A stretch of 64,000 bases of DNA, taken from assembly GCA_013152205.1 (NCBI GenBank), contig JAADGV010000007.1:1-64000 (forward strand). The letters are read 5' to 3'. The notes below the pieces were generated by a model. It was not told the DNA's origin. It made no database searches and saw only the letters and a program-made list of their open reading frames with translations. Shown in pieces: positions 17,394 to 26,545 of the stretch. Every line of letters starts with the position of its first letter. The stretch's first letter is position 1. The stretch is from Planctomycetota bacterium (GTDB lineage Bacteria; Planctomycetota; Planctomycetia; Pirellulales; Lacipirellulaceae). Position numbers and translations under genes: made by a program.

Positions 17394-20300
17394 CTAAGCA
17401 GCCTTAGGCCCTGAGTTGGTCGAGGCTTGTTGGCCGCGTTGGCTCATCCACAACAGCACGGGCGAGGCAATAAAGATCGAGCTATACGTACCTACGATCA
17501 CACCTACGACCAACGAGAAGGCAAAGCCATGAATACCGTCGCCACCTAGCACGTAGAGCAAGATGACCGAGAGCAACGTCGTCAACGAGGTCAACAACGT
17601 TCGGCCCAGAGTTTGGTTGATGCTGGTGTTGATGGTCTCGCTCGTGAGATTCGGGCTCTTGCCTTTCACTTCTCGTATGCGGTCGAACACAACAATCGTA
17701 TCGTTGAGCGAATAACCAATGATCGTCAGAAACGCAGCCACAATCGGCAGGCTAATCTGGAACTTCTCAACTAGCAACAGGCCAGCAAGGTCGGGGATGC
17801 CATCGACTAGGAAAGCGCTCAAGGCGATCATCCCTAGCGTCACCAGCACGTCGTGAATCAAAGCTACGACAGCGGCCAAGCCGTACATCACATGCTGGAA
17901 TCGAAACCAGATATAGGCCACAATGCCTACTAAGCTAATAACGATCGCCGCTATTGCTTTGGTCTTCATGTCGCCTGCCACACGACCGCCGATTTTATTT
18001 GCCAACGGGAAGATCGGCTGACTGTTCGTCACCGTTTCTAATTGGGCAAAGACTTGGCTGGCCTCGCTTTCGGGTAACGCAAGTTTGACTTCCCATTCGG
18101 AGAAGCGGCGAACACTACCAACCTGGTAGTTGGGGTTCGAAACGGCCATTGCCGTGCCGCTGTGGCCGGTTGCTTCAAGAGCATCTCCCACCAACTGGGC
18201 CGCTGAGTCGTAACTGATGCCCGCGTCTTCTTCCTGGCCTTCGCCCATGTTGAAAACGAGCTTGGCACTGGTGCCGCCCGCAAAGGGATCGGCAAGCGGC
18301 TCGTCTGCCGGCGTTTCCTCGGCATCTGTCTTTTCGGACTCCTCCGCAACGGCTTTTTCCTCAGCAGGTTCTGCTGCTGTTTCTTCTGTGGCCTCTTCCT
18401 TGGTTTCTTCTTGGAAGTTGACCAAATGCACGACTGGGCCAACATGGTCTGCCTGGCTTGTTAGCGAGGTGACCTCTTGCAGTTCGACGTGATACGTTTT
18501 TAGTTTGTCGCCAAACGTCTCGTGCAAGATTTCTTGCACCCCCTCGACGTCTTGGTTCACGCTGCTCACCTTGTACTGCGTTTGCGTGACTCCGACTTCA
18601 ACCAACGAGAGGTTTTTGTCTTTCAGTTCGGTTTCGTCCAGCAGCTCTTTCACTTCAGAAAAAGACATCTTCGCGTCGTCATTCAAAACCAGCGTCACCG
18701 AGCTACCACCTGTGAAGTCGATGTTCAGCAAGTCTTTGCCACGCTGCGAAACAGCGAAGATGCCGATCGCAATTAGAATGGTCGACACAATGGCCCCTGC
18801 AATCGCCTTGTTGAGGAAATTGAAGTCGGTTTTGCCGATAATCTGGGCCATCCCCAACTCGCTAATTTTGCGAGTCTTCTCAGCCACATCGAAGATGATC
18901 CGCGACAAGAAAATTGCCGTGTACATACTCATCACGATGCCAATGATCAACATCACGCCAAACCCCTTCACGTTGTCTGGGGCAATTTTGTAGATCACGA
19001 TCGCCGTGATCAACGTGGTGACGTTCGCATCCACAATCGTCTGAGTTGCTCGGGCAAAACCATTGCGGATGGCCATTCTCAGGGCCGCACCCCGGTTACG
19101 TTCTTCGCGGATACGCTCGAAAATCAGCACGTTCGCATCGACCGACATACCAATCGTGAGCACCAAACCGGCCAAACCGGGCAAGGTAAACGCCGCTTTG
19201 AAAAGAACCATCAAGCCAAGAATCAGCAACAGGTTGGCCGCCAGGGCAACACAAGCCACCACGCCCGCAAAGCGGTAGTAGAAGAGCATAAAGATCATCA
19301 CCGCCATCAACGAATAGAGGATCGCCGTTCGGCCCATCTCCACCGTTTCGGCGCCAAGCGTCGGGCTAATTTGCTCGCGACTGATGGGATCTTTATTCAA
19401 TGTGGCAGGCAAGCTACCTGCGTTGAGAATGCTTACAATAAAATCAACTTCTTCCGGGCCCATTCCGCCGGTGATTCGGCCCTGATCGGTAATTTTGCTT
19501 ATAATCGAGGGGGCAGAAAGCAACTTCTTGTCAAGAATAATACCCAGGTGGTATTCCTGCCCAGAAGGATTCGGCACATGTTTTCCGGTAAGCCGTCCGA
19601 AGCGGAATGCTCCAATGGGGTTGAAATTGAAGCTTACTTGGGGGCGACCTTGTTCATCGAAATCAGAGGACGCCTTTTTGAGGAACTCACCCGTTACGTT
19701 GAGTTCATCGTTCATCATGATCAAAGCCTGCGGCACGCTACCCGCAGTTCGCGTCACCAAGTGCTCCGCTGGGCCAAACTTTTCGACATCGTAAGCCATC
19801 CACTCGGCAACTTTTTTGTCGCCCAGATGCACCTCTTTTTCGCCCGGCGGCAGCAACTTTGCTAGCTCAATGATTTGGCGGTGCTCCTCAAACACGGGAG
19901 AAGCCGTGATGCGAAACTCTAAGGCACCTGCCGTGTAGATCCGACGCTCGATAAAGTCGAGCTCTTGCTGGCTCGCTTTCGGAATGATGATTTCGATCTG
20001 GCCAAGGCCATACTCTCGAATGGTCACTTCCTTCGTGCCACTTGGATCGACACGTTCGGTCAAGGCACCGATCAACTGTCGAACAAGCCGCTGTTTGGCC
20101 GAATTCGATTGGTCTTCCTGATCCTCGGCCGGATCGCCATCCTCTGCTTGCGCGGAGGTGTCTTGCAGTTCGTAGATCAGCGTAATGCCACCGCTCAGGT
20201 CGGGGCCAAACTTAACCTCGCCCTGAGAAATCACTACCGCAGCCGCCGCCAACGTGCCCAACCCTAGCGAAAACTTCCAGCCGTGGTCAGGCATTTTCAA

Positions 20301-20663
20301 CGATTTCGCGAGCGAACTACCCACAAACATTGGCACCACGAACAAAGCAATGACGATCGCCAGCAGGATAAAACCGGGAATGACCGACCCCTCTTCCGAC
20401 GAAGCGGCATCCTCTTCTGAGGCGTCAGGCGCAGGAATGTTTTCTGCGGCCACAGATTCCGCAGACTCGGCCCCCTCTTCCGTCGTTGCCGCAGGTTTGT
20501 CGGCATCGGTGGCTGCTGTTTCTTGAGCAACCACAAAGCCAGTCATACTTAGGAGTAGTACCAGTGACAGAACCGCTCGCTGGAATCCATCCGCGATCAC
20601 ATTCAACGCACTGCTTCCGATCATGCTCGTCATCTTTGAATAATCCGTGGTTATGTCTAACAA
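17394..20663 (-). CDS. secDF: Fused SecD-SecF protein translocase subunit
   Basis: SecDF uses the proton gradient to pull exported proteins through SecYEG. The SecD half (to about residue 610) shows DLSGGITLIYEL and GMSVDANVLIFERIREE; the SecF half shows LNIDFTGGSS and GYSLNDTIVVFDRIREV. Two acidic low-complexity stretches stand out: one near residues 45-95 before the SecD membrane domain, and one Glu/Ala-rich stretch inside the SecF periplasmic domain. The N-terminus has a signal-like segment ending FVVAQE. Start could be an internal ATG (20633). It follows yajC by 84 bases. Confidence 0.95.
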   Translation of the reverse strand: MLDITTDYSKMTSMIGSSALNVIADGFQRAVLSLVLLLSMTGFVVAQETAATDADKPAATTEEGAESAESVAAENIPAPDASEEDAASSEEGSVIPGFILLAIVIALFVVPMFVGSSLAKSLKMPDHGWKFSLGLGTLAAAAVVISQGEVKFGPDLSGGITLIYELQDTSAQAEDGDPAEDQEDQSNSAKQRLVRQLIGALTERVDPSGTKEVTIREYGLGQIEIIIPKASQQELDFIERRIYTAGALEFRITASPVFEEHRQIIELAKLLPPGEKEVHLGDKKVAEWMAYDVEKFGPAEHLVTRTAGSVPQALIMMNDELNVTGEFLKKASSDFDEQGRPQVSFNFNPIGAFRFGRLTGKHVPNPSGQEYHLGIILDKKLLSAPSIISKITDQGRITGGMGPEEVDFIVSILNAGSLPATLNKDPISREQISPTLGAETVEMGRTAILYSLMAVMIFMLFYYRFAGVVACVALAANLLLILGLMVLFKAAFTLPGLAGLVLTIGMSVDANVLIFERIREERNRGAALRMAIRNGFARATQTIVDANVTTLITAIVIYKIAPDNVKGFGVMLIIGIVMSMYTAIFLSRIIFDVAEKTRKISELGMAQIIGKTDFNFLNKAIAGAIVSTILIAIGIFAVSQRGKDLLNIDFTGGSSVTLVLNDDAKMSFSEVKELLDETELKDKNLSLVEVGVTQTQYKVSSVNQDVEGVQEILHETFGDKLKTYHVELQEVTSLTSQADHVGPVVHLVNFQEETKEEATEETAAEPAEEKAVAEESEKTDAEETPADEPLADPFAGGTSAKLVFNMGEGQEEDAGISYDSAAQLVGDALEATGHSGTAMAVSNPNYQVGSVRRFSEWEVKLALPESEASQVFAQLETVTNSQPIFPLANKIGGRVAGDMKTKAIAAIVISLVGIVAYIWFRFQHVMYGLAAVVALIHDVLVTLGMIALSAFLVDGIPDLAGLLLVEKFQISLPIVAAFLTIIGYSLNDTIVVFDRIREVKGKSPNLTSETINTSINQTLGRTLLTSLTTLLSVILLYVLGGDGIHGFAFSLVVGVIVGTYSSIFIASPVLLWMSQRGQQASTNSGPKAA

Positions 20664-20747
20664 TTTTTTAGACCTGCGCTCCCGAATACGTAGGAGGCTA
20701 TGTTTGGACTTATTTTCTAATCCCCTGGCGATGCCAGTGGCTCATGT

Positions 20748-21152
20748 CTATTTCTTCTTCTCTTTTTTATCTTCGTCGGTGACGACGCGAGTAATGGCTG
20801 AGGTGCTAAATCGAATCTTTGTCCCTGTCGACTCATCGACGCGGACCGTCACCTCGTCTCGGTCGCGTTGCACGTTGGTCACCACTCCATGGACGCCGCC
20901 AACCGTGACCACACGATCTTTCTCTTTCAAATTGTCGATCATCGATCGAAACGACTGCTCTTTGTTCTTTTGCGGTCGCAAGATCATGAAGTAAAACAGC
21001 ACCATGATGATCGACAACGGCACCCACATATTTCCGCCAAACAGCGAGGGTAGCATGCCTTCTTCTGCCAGTAGTAGTAACAGGTTAATATCCACTTCAC
21101 TCACTTTGCTTGCAAATTGAAAAAAACTATCTGTTGCGGAGCCTGTCGGCAC
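20748..21152 (-). CDS. yajC: Preprotein translocase auxiliary subunit YajC
   Basis: A single transmembrane helix (VPLSIIMVLFYFMILRPQKN) is followed by the YajC cytoplasmic domain with DRVVTVGGVHGVVTNV and VRVDESTGTKIRFSTSAI. YajC binds SecDF and AcrB-like pumps. The 134-residue call uses a GTG start at 21152; the N-terminal 40 residues are longer than usual and an internal start nearer the helix is possible. The order tgt-yajC-secD-secF is conserved widely. Confidence 0.93.
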   Translation of the reverse strand: MPTGSATDSFFQFASKVSEVDINLLLLLAEEGMLPSLFGGNMWVPLSIIMVLFYFMILRPQKNKEQSFRSMIDNLKEKDRVVTVGGVHGVVTNVQRDRDEVTVRVDESTGTKIRFSTSAITRVVTDEDKKEKKK

Positions 21153-21384
21153 CCGCCTGGGGTCCGAAAATCTCAGCGAGGCAACCCCTCACCAGACGCG
21201 AGCCTAGCTGGCCCCCTCTCGCGACGAAACAGAAACGGCCCGACACCCAAAGGCGATGCCAGACCCATTGCCCAAGCCCGGCCCACGGCCCAGCCAAGAT
21301 CGACGTATCATAAATCGAAGCGTCGTAAGGGACAAGGGCGACCATGCAGCATCAGGACGATTGCAAAGTTGGCAATCTGCCATT

Positions 21385-21453
21385 GTGGGAGGCGTCTCTG
21401 ACGCCGAACGAGAGTTGGAACAAAGCACTATCGGCGTCGGAGACGCCTCCCAC
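21385..21453. repeat. 23-bp inverted repeat (GAGGCGTCTCCGACGCCGA type)
   Basis: Arms 21385-21407 and 21431-21453 are reverse complements with one mismatch and a 23-base loop. The sequence ATTGCAAAGT lies 15 bases upstream (21360-21369), as it does near other palindromes in the window. Together with the next palindrome it fills most of the 449-base gap between yajC and tgt; nothing else is seen there. Confidence 0.75.
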
Positions 21454-21481
21454 CTGAATTCAGCCTTCCACCGGAATTGAT

Positions 21482-21560
<79 letters not shown>

Positions 21561-21601
21561 ACATGCAAGCCTGGCAGCCACTAACAAGCCCCCCAGAACG
21601 C

Positions 21602-22756
21602 TCAAAACTGCCCCCAACCTCGCAGCTTCTCTTCTCGAAATGCTGCATAACAGTCCGCCGCGATCGCCTCACGGGCCTCGGCCACTAGCCGTTGGTAGTA
21701 GGTCAGATTGTGAATCGAGGTCAAAATCGGCCCCAGCATCTCCTTCGCCTGAAATAAATGCCGTAGATAACCACGGCTATGTTGGCAAGCAGGGCAAGGA
21801 CAGCTCTCCTCTAAGGGACGATTTTCACGCTCATGCACCGCGTTGCGTAGCCTCAACGGCCCCTCGTCGGTAAACGCCAGGGCATTCCGGCCATTTCGCG
21901 TGGGCATCACACAATCGAACATATCCACACCCCGGCCAATCGCCTCGACCAAGTCTTCCGGCCGACCAACCCCCATCAAATAGCGAGGGCGGTCGCTGGG
22001 AAGCTCGGGAATCGTCGAATCCAAAGTGCGGTACATCTCCTCGGGCGGCTCTCCAACGCTAAGGCCGCCGATCGCGTAGCCTGGGAAATCCATTTCGACA
22101 AGTGCCCGAGCACACTCTTGCCGAAGGTTCTGGTCGAGTCCGCCCTGCACGATCGCCAGCAACGCCTGATCGGCTCGGCTGGCTGCTTTCCGACACCGCT
22201 CGGCCCAACGAACGCTGCGCCAAGTGGCCTCAGCAACCGCCTCGGCAGAGTTTGGCAAGGCGACCACATGGTCGAATACCATCGCAAAATCGCTGCCTAG
22301 CGTTTCTTGGATGGCAACCGAGCGTTCCGGCGTAAGCTCGATTGCCGAGCCGTCGATATGCGATCGAAACGAGACCCCTTGCTCGGTGATCTTGGCCCGT
22401 TCGGCCAGGCTAAAAACTTGAAATCCGCCGCTGTCGGTCAGAATCGGCCCGGTCCAGCCCATAAACTCATGCAGCCCGCCCAAAGCGGCAACGGTCTCTT
22501 CGCCGGGGCGCAACGCCAGATGGTACGTATTGGCCAACACCATTTGAGCGCCGGTTTCTCGCACCCGGCTGATGTCGACCCCCTTGACCGTCCCCTGGGT
22601 GCCGACTGGCATGAACGCCGGGGTTTCGATCGACCCGTGAGGAGTATTCAGAGTCGCCCGTCGCGCAGACGTCCCCTGGTCGACATGATGCAAATCAAAC
22701 CGGAACAACTCCGAAGGCGAGGCAGAACACTCAGGCGGCGGGACGTCGTCTTTCAA
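21602..22756 (-). CDS. tgt: tRNA-guanine transglycosylase
   Basis: Tgt exchanges guanine 34 of GUN-anticodon tRNAs for a 7-deazaguanine base. Motifs include the proton-acceptor region [40 protein letters not shown] with the nucleophilic Asp, and a C-terminal zinc site CPCPACQ...H. In the substrate pocket the bacterial FDEC sequence reads FDHV, with Val in place of the Cys that contacts preQ1, as in queuine-specific eukaryotic enzymes. The length (384) is typical. It precedes yajC and secDF, with two repeats in between. Confidence 0.95.
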   Translation of the reverse strand: MKDDVPPPECSASPSELFRFDLHHVDQGTSARRATLNTPHGSIETPAFMPVGTQGTVKGVDISRVRETGAQMVLANTYHLALRPGEETVAALGGLHEFMGWTGPILTDSGGFQVFSLAERAKITEQGVSFRSHIDGSAIELTPERSVAIQETLGSDFAMVFDHVVALPNSAEAVAEATWRSVRWAERCRKAASRADQALLAIVQGGLDQNLRQECARALVEMDFPGYAIGGLSVGEPPEEMYRTLDSTIPELPSDRPRYLMGVGRPEDLVEAIGRGVDMFDCVMPTRNGRNALAFTDEGPLRLRNAVHERENRPLEESCPCPACQHSRGYLRHLFQAKEMLGPILTSIHNLTYYQRLVAEAREAIAADCYAAFREEKLRGWGQF

Positions 22757-22798
22757 CTCTCAATTCTCCGTCCCCAATGGCCAAGCAAACCCAAAAAA

Positions 22799-24124
22799 TC
22801 AGTCGCCACGCAGCTTGAGATTGGCTTCTGTTAGCTTTTCGCGAACTTCGATCAAGCTGGTCACGCCGAAATTTTTGCATTCCAGCAGATCGTCGCCCGT
22901 GCGTCGTAGCAATTCGCCGATCGTCGACAAACCAAGCCGAACCATGCACTTGCGGGCACGAACTGAGAGGTTCAAGTCCGAAATTGGCCGGTCTAGCAAT
23001 GCCTTCTCGTCGTCGCTCATGGTCGCAGTGTCGTAGGCAGGCTCTTCTTCTTTCCATCCCGAAGCAAACTGCCCCAGCTCCAGTCCCTTGGACGTGAGCA
23101 TGTCGCGAATCTCTACCAGCGAAGTTTCGCCGAAGTTCTTGCTAGACAGCAAATCTTGCTCGGTCGTTTCGGTGAGATCGCCCAGAGTCATGACGCCCAT
23201 CGTTTGCAGGCAATTACGGCTTCGAACCGATAGTTCAAAGTCGGTGACTGGCACACTAAGAATCTGAGCCAAACGATCCTGGCGACGTCGGGCCTCTTCG
23301 TCGTAGTACATATCGCTCGAAGCGTCGGCATCTTTACAGAACAGCCGAGCTCGCGAATGGGCCGGAAACACATCCAAAATACGCTGATAACACTGTTTCG
23401 ACCGCTCGAAATGTTCTAAATCTTCGTAGAGCAAGCCCAAGTTGAGCAGTGTGCCAACATGCGAGGGAAACTGGGCAGCCGCCCGCTCGTATAGTTGGCG
23501 AGCGTATTCATCGTTCCCGTGGCGATCGTTCTCTAAGGCCAATCCAAACAAAGCACCCGCATGGCTACCGTCAGATTCAACCGCCCGTTCGAGCAGGGCC
23601 ACCACTTCAGTCGAGTTGCCCCCCATGGCCGAAACCGTGGCTGAGCGTTGATAGAGATACTCAGCCGTCTGCTCAACCGCTCCCGAAAGGCTATCCAACA
23701 GTTGCAAAGCCGTCTGGGCGTCACTCATGTATCGCTTGGCCTCGGCCTGAGACAAAATCACTTCGTCGCGATGATAGCCGGCCCGTTCAGCCGACTCGTA
23801 AGCAACCAGTGCCTCGGCATAATTTTCTAAAGCGAGCTGAGCTTTACCCAAGTAAAAATGGGTCAACGCTCCGCCATCGGCATTGGTCAATGTTTGCACG
23901 GCATCCGTGTATTTGCCGAGCAAGTATTGGCAAACTCCCAAACGGGCGGAAGCAGCCGGGGTACGGCCCTCTTGCTGCTCCAATTCGCCAACGGAATCTC
24001 GAAGCAAGCGAAAATTGTTGTAGTCGGCGGAAATCGCAGCAGCGATTTGGCGGATCTCGTTCGGGCCGAAAGTGCTGTTAGCAACGACAATCTGTCTTAG
24101 GTCGACGTCGACAATTTGCGACAT
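22799..24124 (-). CDS. TPR protein with two C-terminal RNA polymerase alpha-CTD-like domains
   Basis: The first 280 residues are tetratricopeptide-like repeats (for example GALTHFYLGKAQLALENYAE and VGTLLNLGLLYEDLEHFERS). Residues about 285-353 resemble the RNA polymerase alpha C-terminal domain, with FELSVRSRNCL, LGDLTETTEQDLL and NFGETSLVEI. A second copy at about 376-441 has LNLSVRARKCM and NFGVTSLIEV. The Arg equivalent to E. coli R265 is kept in both; the Asn equivalent to N268 is kept only in the first. It is not rpoA, since the N-terminal dimerisation domain is absent. AGGAG precedes the ATG. A DNA- or sigma-contacting adaptor is a guess. Confidence 0.88.
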   Translation of the reverse strand: MSQIVDVDLRQIVVANSTFGPNEIRQIAAAISADYNNFRLLRDSVGELEQQEGRTPAASARLGVCQYLLGKYTDAVQTLTNADGGALTHFYLGKAQLALENYAEALVAYESAERAGYHRDEVILSQAEAKRYMSDAQTALQLLDSLSGAVEQTAEYLYQRSATVSAMGGNSTEVVALLERAVESDGSHAGALFGLALENDRHGNDEYARQLYERAAAQFPSHVGTLLNLGLLYEDLEHFERSKQCYQRILDVFPAHSRARLFCKDADASSDMYYDEEARRRQDRLAQILSVPVTDFELSVRSRNCLQTMGVMTLGDLTETTEQDLLSSKNFGETSLVEIRDMLTSKGLELGQFASGWKEEEPAYDTATMSDDEKALLDRPISDLNLSVRARKCMVRLGLSTIGELLRRTGDDLLECKNFGVTSLIEVREKLTEANLKLRGD

Positions 24125-24236
24125 AGCGTGACAACTCCTGAGTAAATTATGCTCTGCAAAAACGCTTTAGTTTTCGTTCCGGCTTTTGTTTTCGTTACGG
24201 ATGACGACCGCCCATTTCGATGGTACCACCGTCAAG

Positions 24237-24310
24237 AGCCAGCGGCGGGAGTCGAACCCGCAACCTCCGCATTACGAATGCGGCGCTCTGCCAATTGAAG
24301 CTACGCTGGC
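24237..24310 (-). tRNA. tRNA-Thr (anticodon CGT)
   Basis: On the minus strand a 7-bp acceptor stem (GCCAGCG with CGCTGGC), a D arm, an anticodon stem CCGCA/TGCGG with loop TTCGTAA, a five-base variable loop and a T arm GCGGG-TTCGACT-CCCGC fold as a standard cloverleaf of 74 bases. The anticodon CGT reads ACG threonine codons. The CCA end is not encoded. It lies upstream of the TPR/alpha-CTD gene in the same orientation. Confidence 0.96.
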
Positions 24311-24424
24311 ATCAGCCGCCGCCCCTTGATGCTTCTCTCTAGCGCACACCGGAACCTCCGCCAAACCGCATAATCTAGCACTGAAATGCCCTCTAGCCAA
24401 GCCCTACCTGTTCAGCATCAGGGG

Positions 24425-24524
24425 ATTGCAAAGTCATGCTAGCCGCAGGCGGAAGCCGCGGTCGAGTCTGAAAAAACCACGGCTTCCGCCCGCGGCTATG
24501 ACGGAATGGGCGACTTTGCCGTTC
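24425..24524. repeat. Palindromic repeat with ATTGCAAAGT border, copy 1
   Basis: Arms at 24440-24462 and 24476-24498 (core AGCCGCAGGCGGAAGCCG) pair with two mismatches around a 13-base loop. ATTGCAAAGT is at 24425-24434, and a reverse-oriented GACTTTGC is at 24511-24518. This gives a roughly symmetric element of about 95 bases. A sister copy is at 30730-30803. The rest of the 24311-24592 gap shows nothing else. Confidence 0.8.
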
Positions 24525-24592
24525 ACCCCGTAGTCCCACCCTCAGCCGGTTGCTAGCCCAGCCTCAAGAAGAATTCTACCTACCTCGCCGTC

Positions 24593-25915
24593 TTACGGCT
24601 TTTCACAGCGGCAGTCGCTATTCTCCGCCTCAAAGATCGAGTTGTACACCTCGGCAATACGCTCTGCCTGCTGCGACCAGGTGTAGGCAGAAGCCTTTTG
24701 CTTGGCAGCTAAGCCCAGCGGTTCGAGTAATTCCGGGTTTCGAGCCACCCGAGTTAGAATTTCAGAAATCCGCCGCGCCACGTCTCTACGATTAGTTGGC
24801 GGCACCTTAAATCCGTAGTTCTCTTCAATAATATCGGTCGCGCCTTGGTGGTCGACGCAAACAATGGGAGTTCCCGAGGCCATTGCCTCCACCAGCACAG
24901 TCCCGGTTGTGTCGCGTAAACTCGTAAAGACAAAAACGTCCGACTCTTTCAAGCAGGCCACAGCTTCATCTCGCGGCAGTTGTCCGCTCCACCGAAACTG
25001 CGAATCAACACCACGCTGCGTTGCGAGTCGCTGCCATCTCGTTTTAGCTGACCCCTCACCGAGAATTCGCACTTCGCACTCAACATCTTCAGGCATCAAG
25101 GCAATGGCTTCGATCAACAGCTCCAGCGCTTTCCGGGTTTCTAGTACGCCAGACCAGAGTATTCGCAATGGCCCCGCTTGTCGTGTTACGGGCGAGGCAG
25201 GGCAGGCCTCTTGTTCGATGCCAACGTCGGTTAGCAGGATCGTCTCAACACCGGTCGATCTCTTGAGGTCTTCCACACCGGTACTATTCGAGGCAAAAAC
25301 GGCAGCCGCTGCTCTCGCCGCTTTGCGAACCCGAGAACTGAATCGCAATTGTGTTAGGTTAATGAGATTGCGCAATATTTCTTTAGCTGAACCGATTGCA
25401 CCGGCGCCTAAAAGAAATTGCCAGGGATAATTTTGCGTCCCCCCCACAGGCCCCCACACAAACGGAACATCTAGCTTCCATAAATGGGAAGGCTCGCGAT
25501 AACCCCCGAACGTCACTTGATGAGTCAGATCAAAACCCACTTCGGCATGGAGTTGGCAAGCCACTCGATACGCCCGATGGTGCCACAAATGATAAGCTGC
25601 GTAAAAGCCGCCAGGCAAACGAAACAGCCACTGCTCGCTACGCTGCCGAGGAACATAAACAAAGTGTAGATGGGGGTTCGCCGGATGAGTGTCAAAATAA
25701 TCTTCGATCCAAGTCCGGCAACTTTCTTCGTCGCAGACGACCCACACGTCGCAGTATTTGGCCATCTCGACCGCACGATTCCAACCGATCCCCGGCTCCG
25801 AGCCCCAACCCGGCGCGCAAGCATACGCAAGATACAATACTCGCGGTCGCCGCATGGGCGGGTTGGATCGAGTCGAGCTGGAGGGAGTAATCGAAGCTGG
25901 CATCGGTAGTCGCAA
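24593..25915 (-). CDS. Family 4-type glycosyltransferase
   Basis: A GT-B glycosyltransferase. The N-terminal domain begins RVLYLAYACAPGWGSEPGIG, and the C-terminal nucleotide-sugar domain carries RILWSGVLETRKALELLIEA, the helix VFVFTSLRDTTGTVLVEAMA and SGTPIVCVDHQGATDII, including the EX-type retaining signature. No transmembrane helix is seen, so it likely works at the cytoplasmic face on a lipid-linked or polysaccharide acceptor. The annotated start adds about 20 residues before MRRPRVL at 25855, a plausible alternative. The exact sugar cannot be told. Confidence 0.85.
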   Translation of the reverse strand: MRLPMPASITPSSSTRSNPPMRRPRVLYLAYACAPGWGSEPGIGWNRAVEMAKYCDVWVVCDEESCRTWIEDYFDTHPANPHLHFVYVPRQRSEQWLFRLPGGFYAAYHLWHHRAYRVACQLHAEVGFDLTHQVTFGGYREPSHLWKLDVPFVWGPVGGTQNYPWQFLLGAGAIGSAKEILRNLINLTQLRFSSRVRKAARAAAAVFASNSTGVEDLKRSTGVETILLTDVGIEQEACPASPVTRQAGPLRILWSGVLETRKALELLIEAIALMPEDVECEVRILGEGSAKTRWQRLATQRGVDSQFRWSGQLPRDEAVACLKESDVFVFTSLRDTTGTVLVEAMASGTPIVCVDHQGATDIIEENYGFKVPPTNRRDVARRISEILTRVARNPELLEPLGLAAKQKASAYTWSQQAERIAEVYNSIFEAENSDCRCEKP

Positions 25916-25935
25916 AAGTGGGTGGAGTTACTCGC

Positions 25936-26466
25936 CTACTTGGCTATTGCTACAATTTCTAGCAATTCTACCACGGGGTGGCCGTTCACAAGAATTCGCG
26001 CTGTCCGACCATAAACGCACGGCTCTTCTCCCAACTGCAATTTTGTTCGCAGTTCGTCGCCGGGCGTAATTCGCCACAGTTGGCAAAGTTCTACCTCTCG
26101 CAGCAAATGGTGGCGTATCATAATCCGGCCTAGGGGCAACGCTTGCGACTCAATTTCCATCCGAACAATTTCCGGCAGGTTGGCTAGATTGATCCGCATG
26201 ATTCCGTATTGCACCGGCGCACCATCGCGCTGCAGCGTCAGCAGAATTTTTCGGGCATAGAAATCGCCATCGCGATGTTCCTCCAGCACCCGAACATCGA
26301 CCATGCTATTGTGCCAGGCCTCGACCGTTACCGTCATATGGTCGTCATGGGCTAGCAGCGACTGATACTCGGTGGGCAAATCGCTCGCTTCGATCAGGCT
26401 GAATTCGCCCAACTCGTCGCGCGATGCGAAGAATAAATCGGTCAGCGAGCTGATGAGGTCAGACAC
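25936..26466 (-). CDS. Chorismate-lyase-like protein (DUF98/UbiC-type fold)
   Basis: The protein resembles the chorismate pyruvate-lyase-like superfamily. It has a central stretch with EAWHNSMVDVRVLEE and FYARKILLTLQRDG, an Arg/Glu-bearing segment near ALPLGRIMIRHHLL, and the C-terminal signature EEPCVYGRTARILVNGHPVVELLEI. True members cleave chorismate to 4-hydroxybenzoate and pyruvate. I use a GTG start at 26466; the longer frame from 26574 begins with TTG, overlaps the upstream gene and has an unlikely Cys/Pro-rich N-terminus. It follows the DUF116-prenyl synthase gene. Catalysis is not proven by sequence alone. Confidence 0.55.
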   Translation of the reverse strand: MSDLISSLTDLFFASRDELGEFSLIEASDLPTEYQSLLAHDDHMTVTVEAWHNSMVDVRVLEEHRDGDFYARKILLTLQRDGAPVQYGIMRINLANLPEIVRMEIESQALPLGRIMIRHHLLREVELCQLWRITPGDELRTKLQLGEEPCVYGRTARILVNGHPVVELLEIVAIAK

Positions 26467-26545
26467 TTGAGCAATACTTTGATGTCGAGGGGCAGGGCAG
26501 GGGGGAGGGCACGCTTTGAGTAGGTAGACTCTTGCGGCAGAAGTG

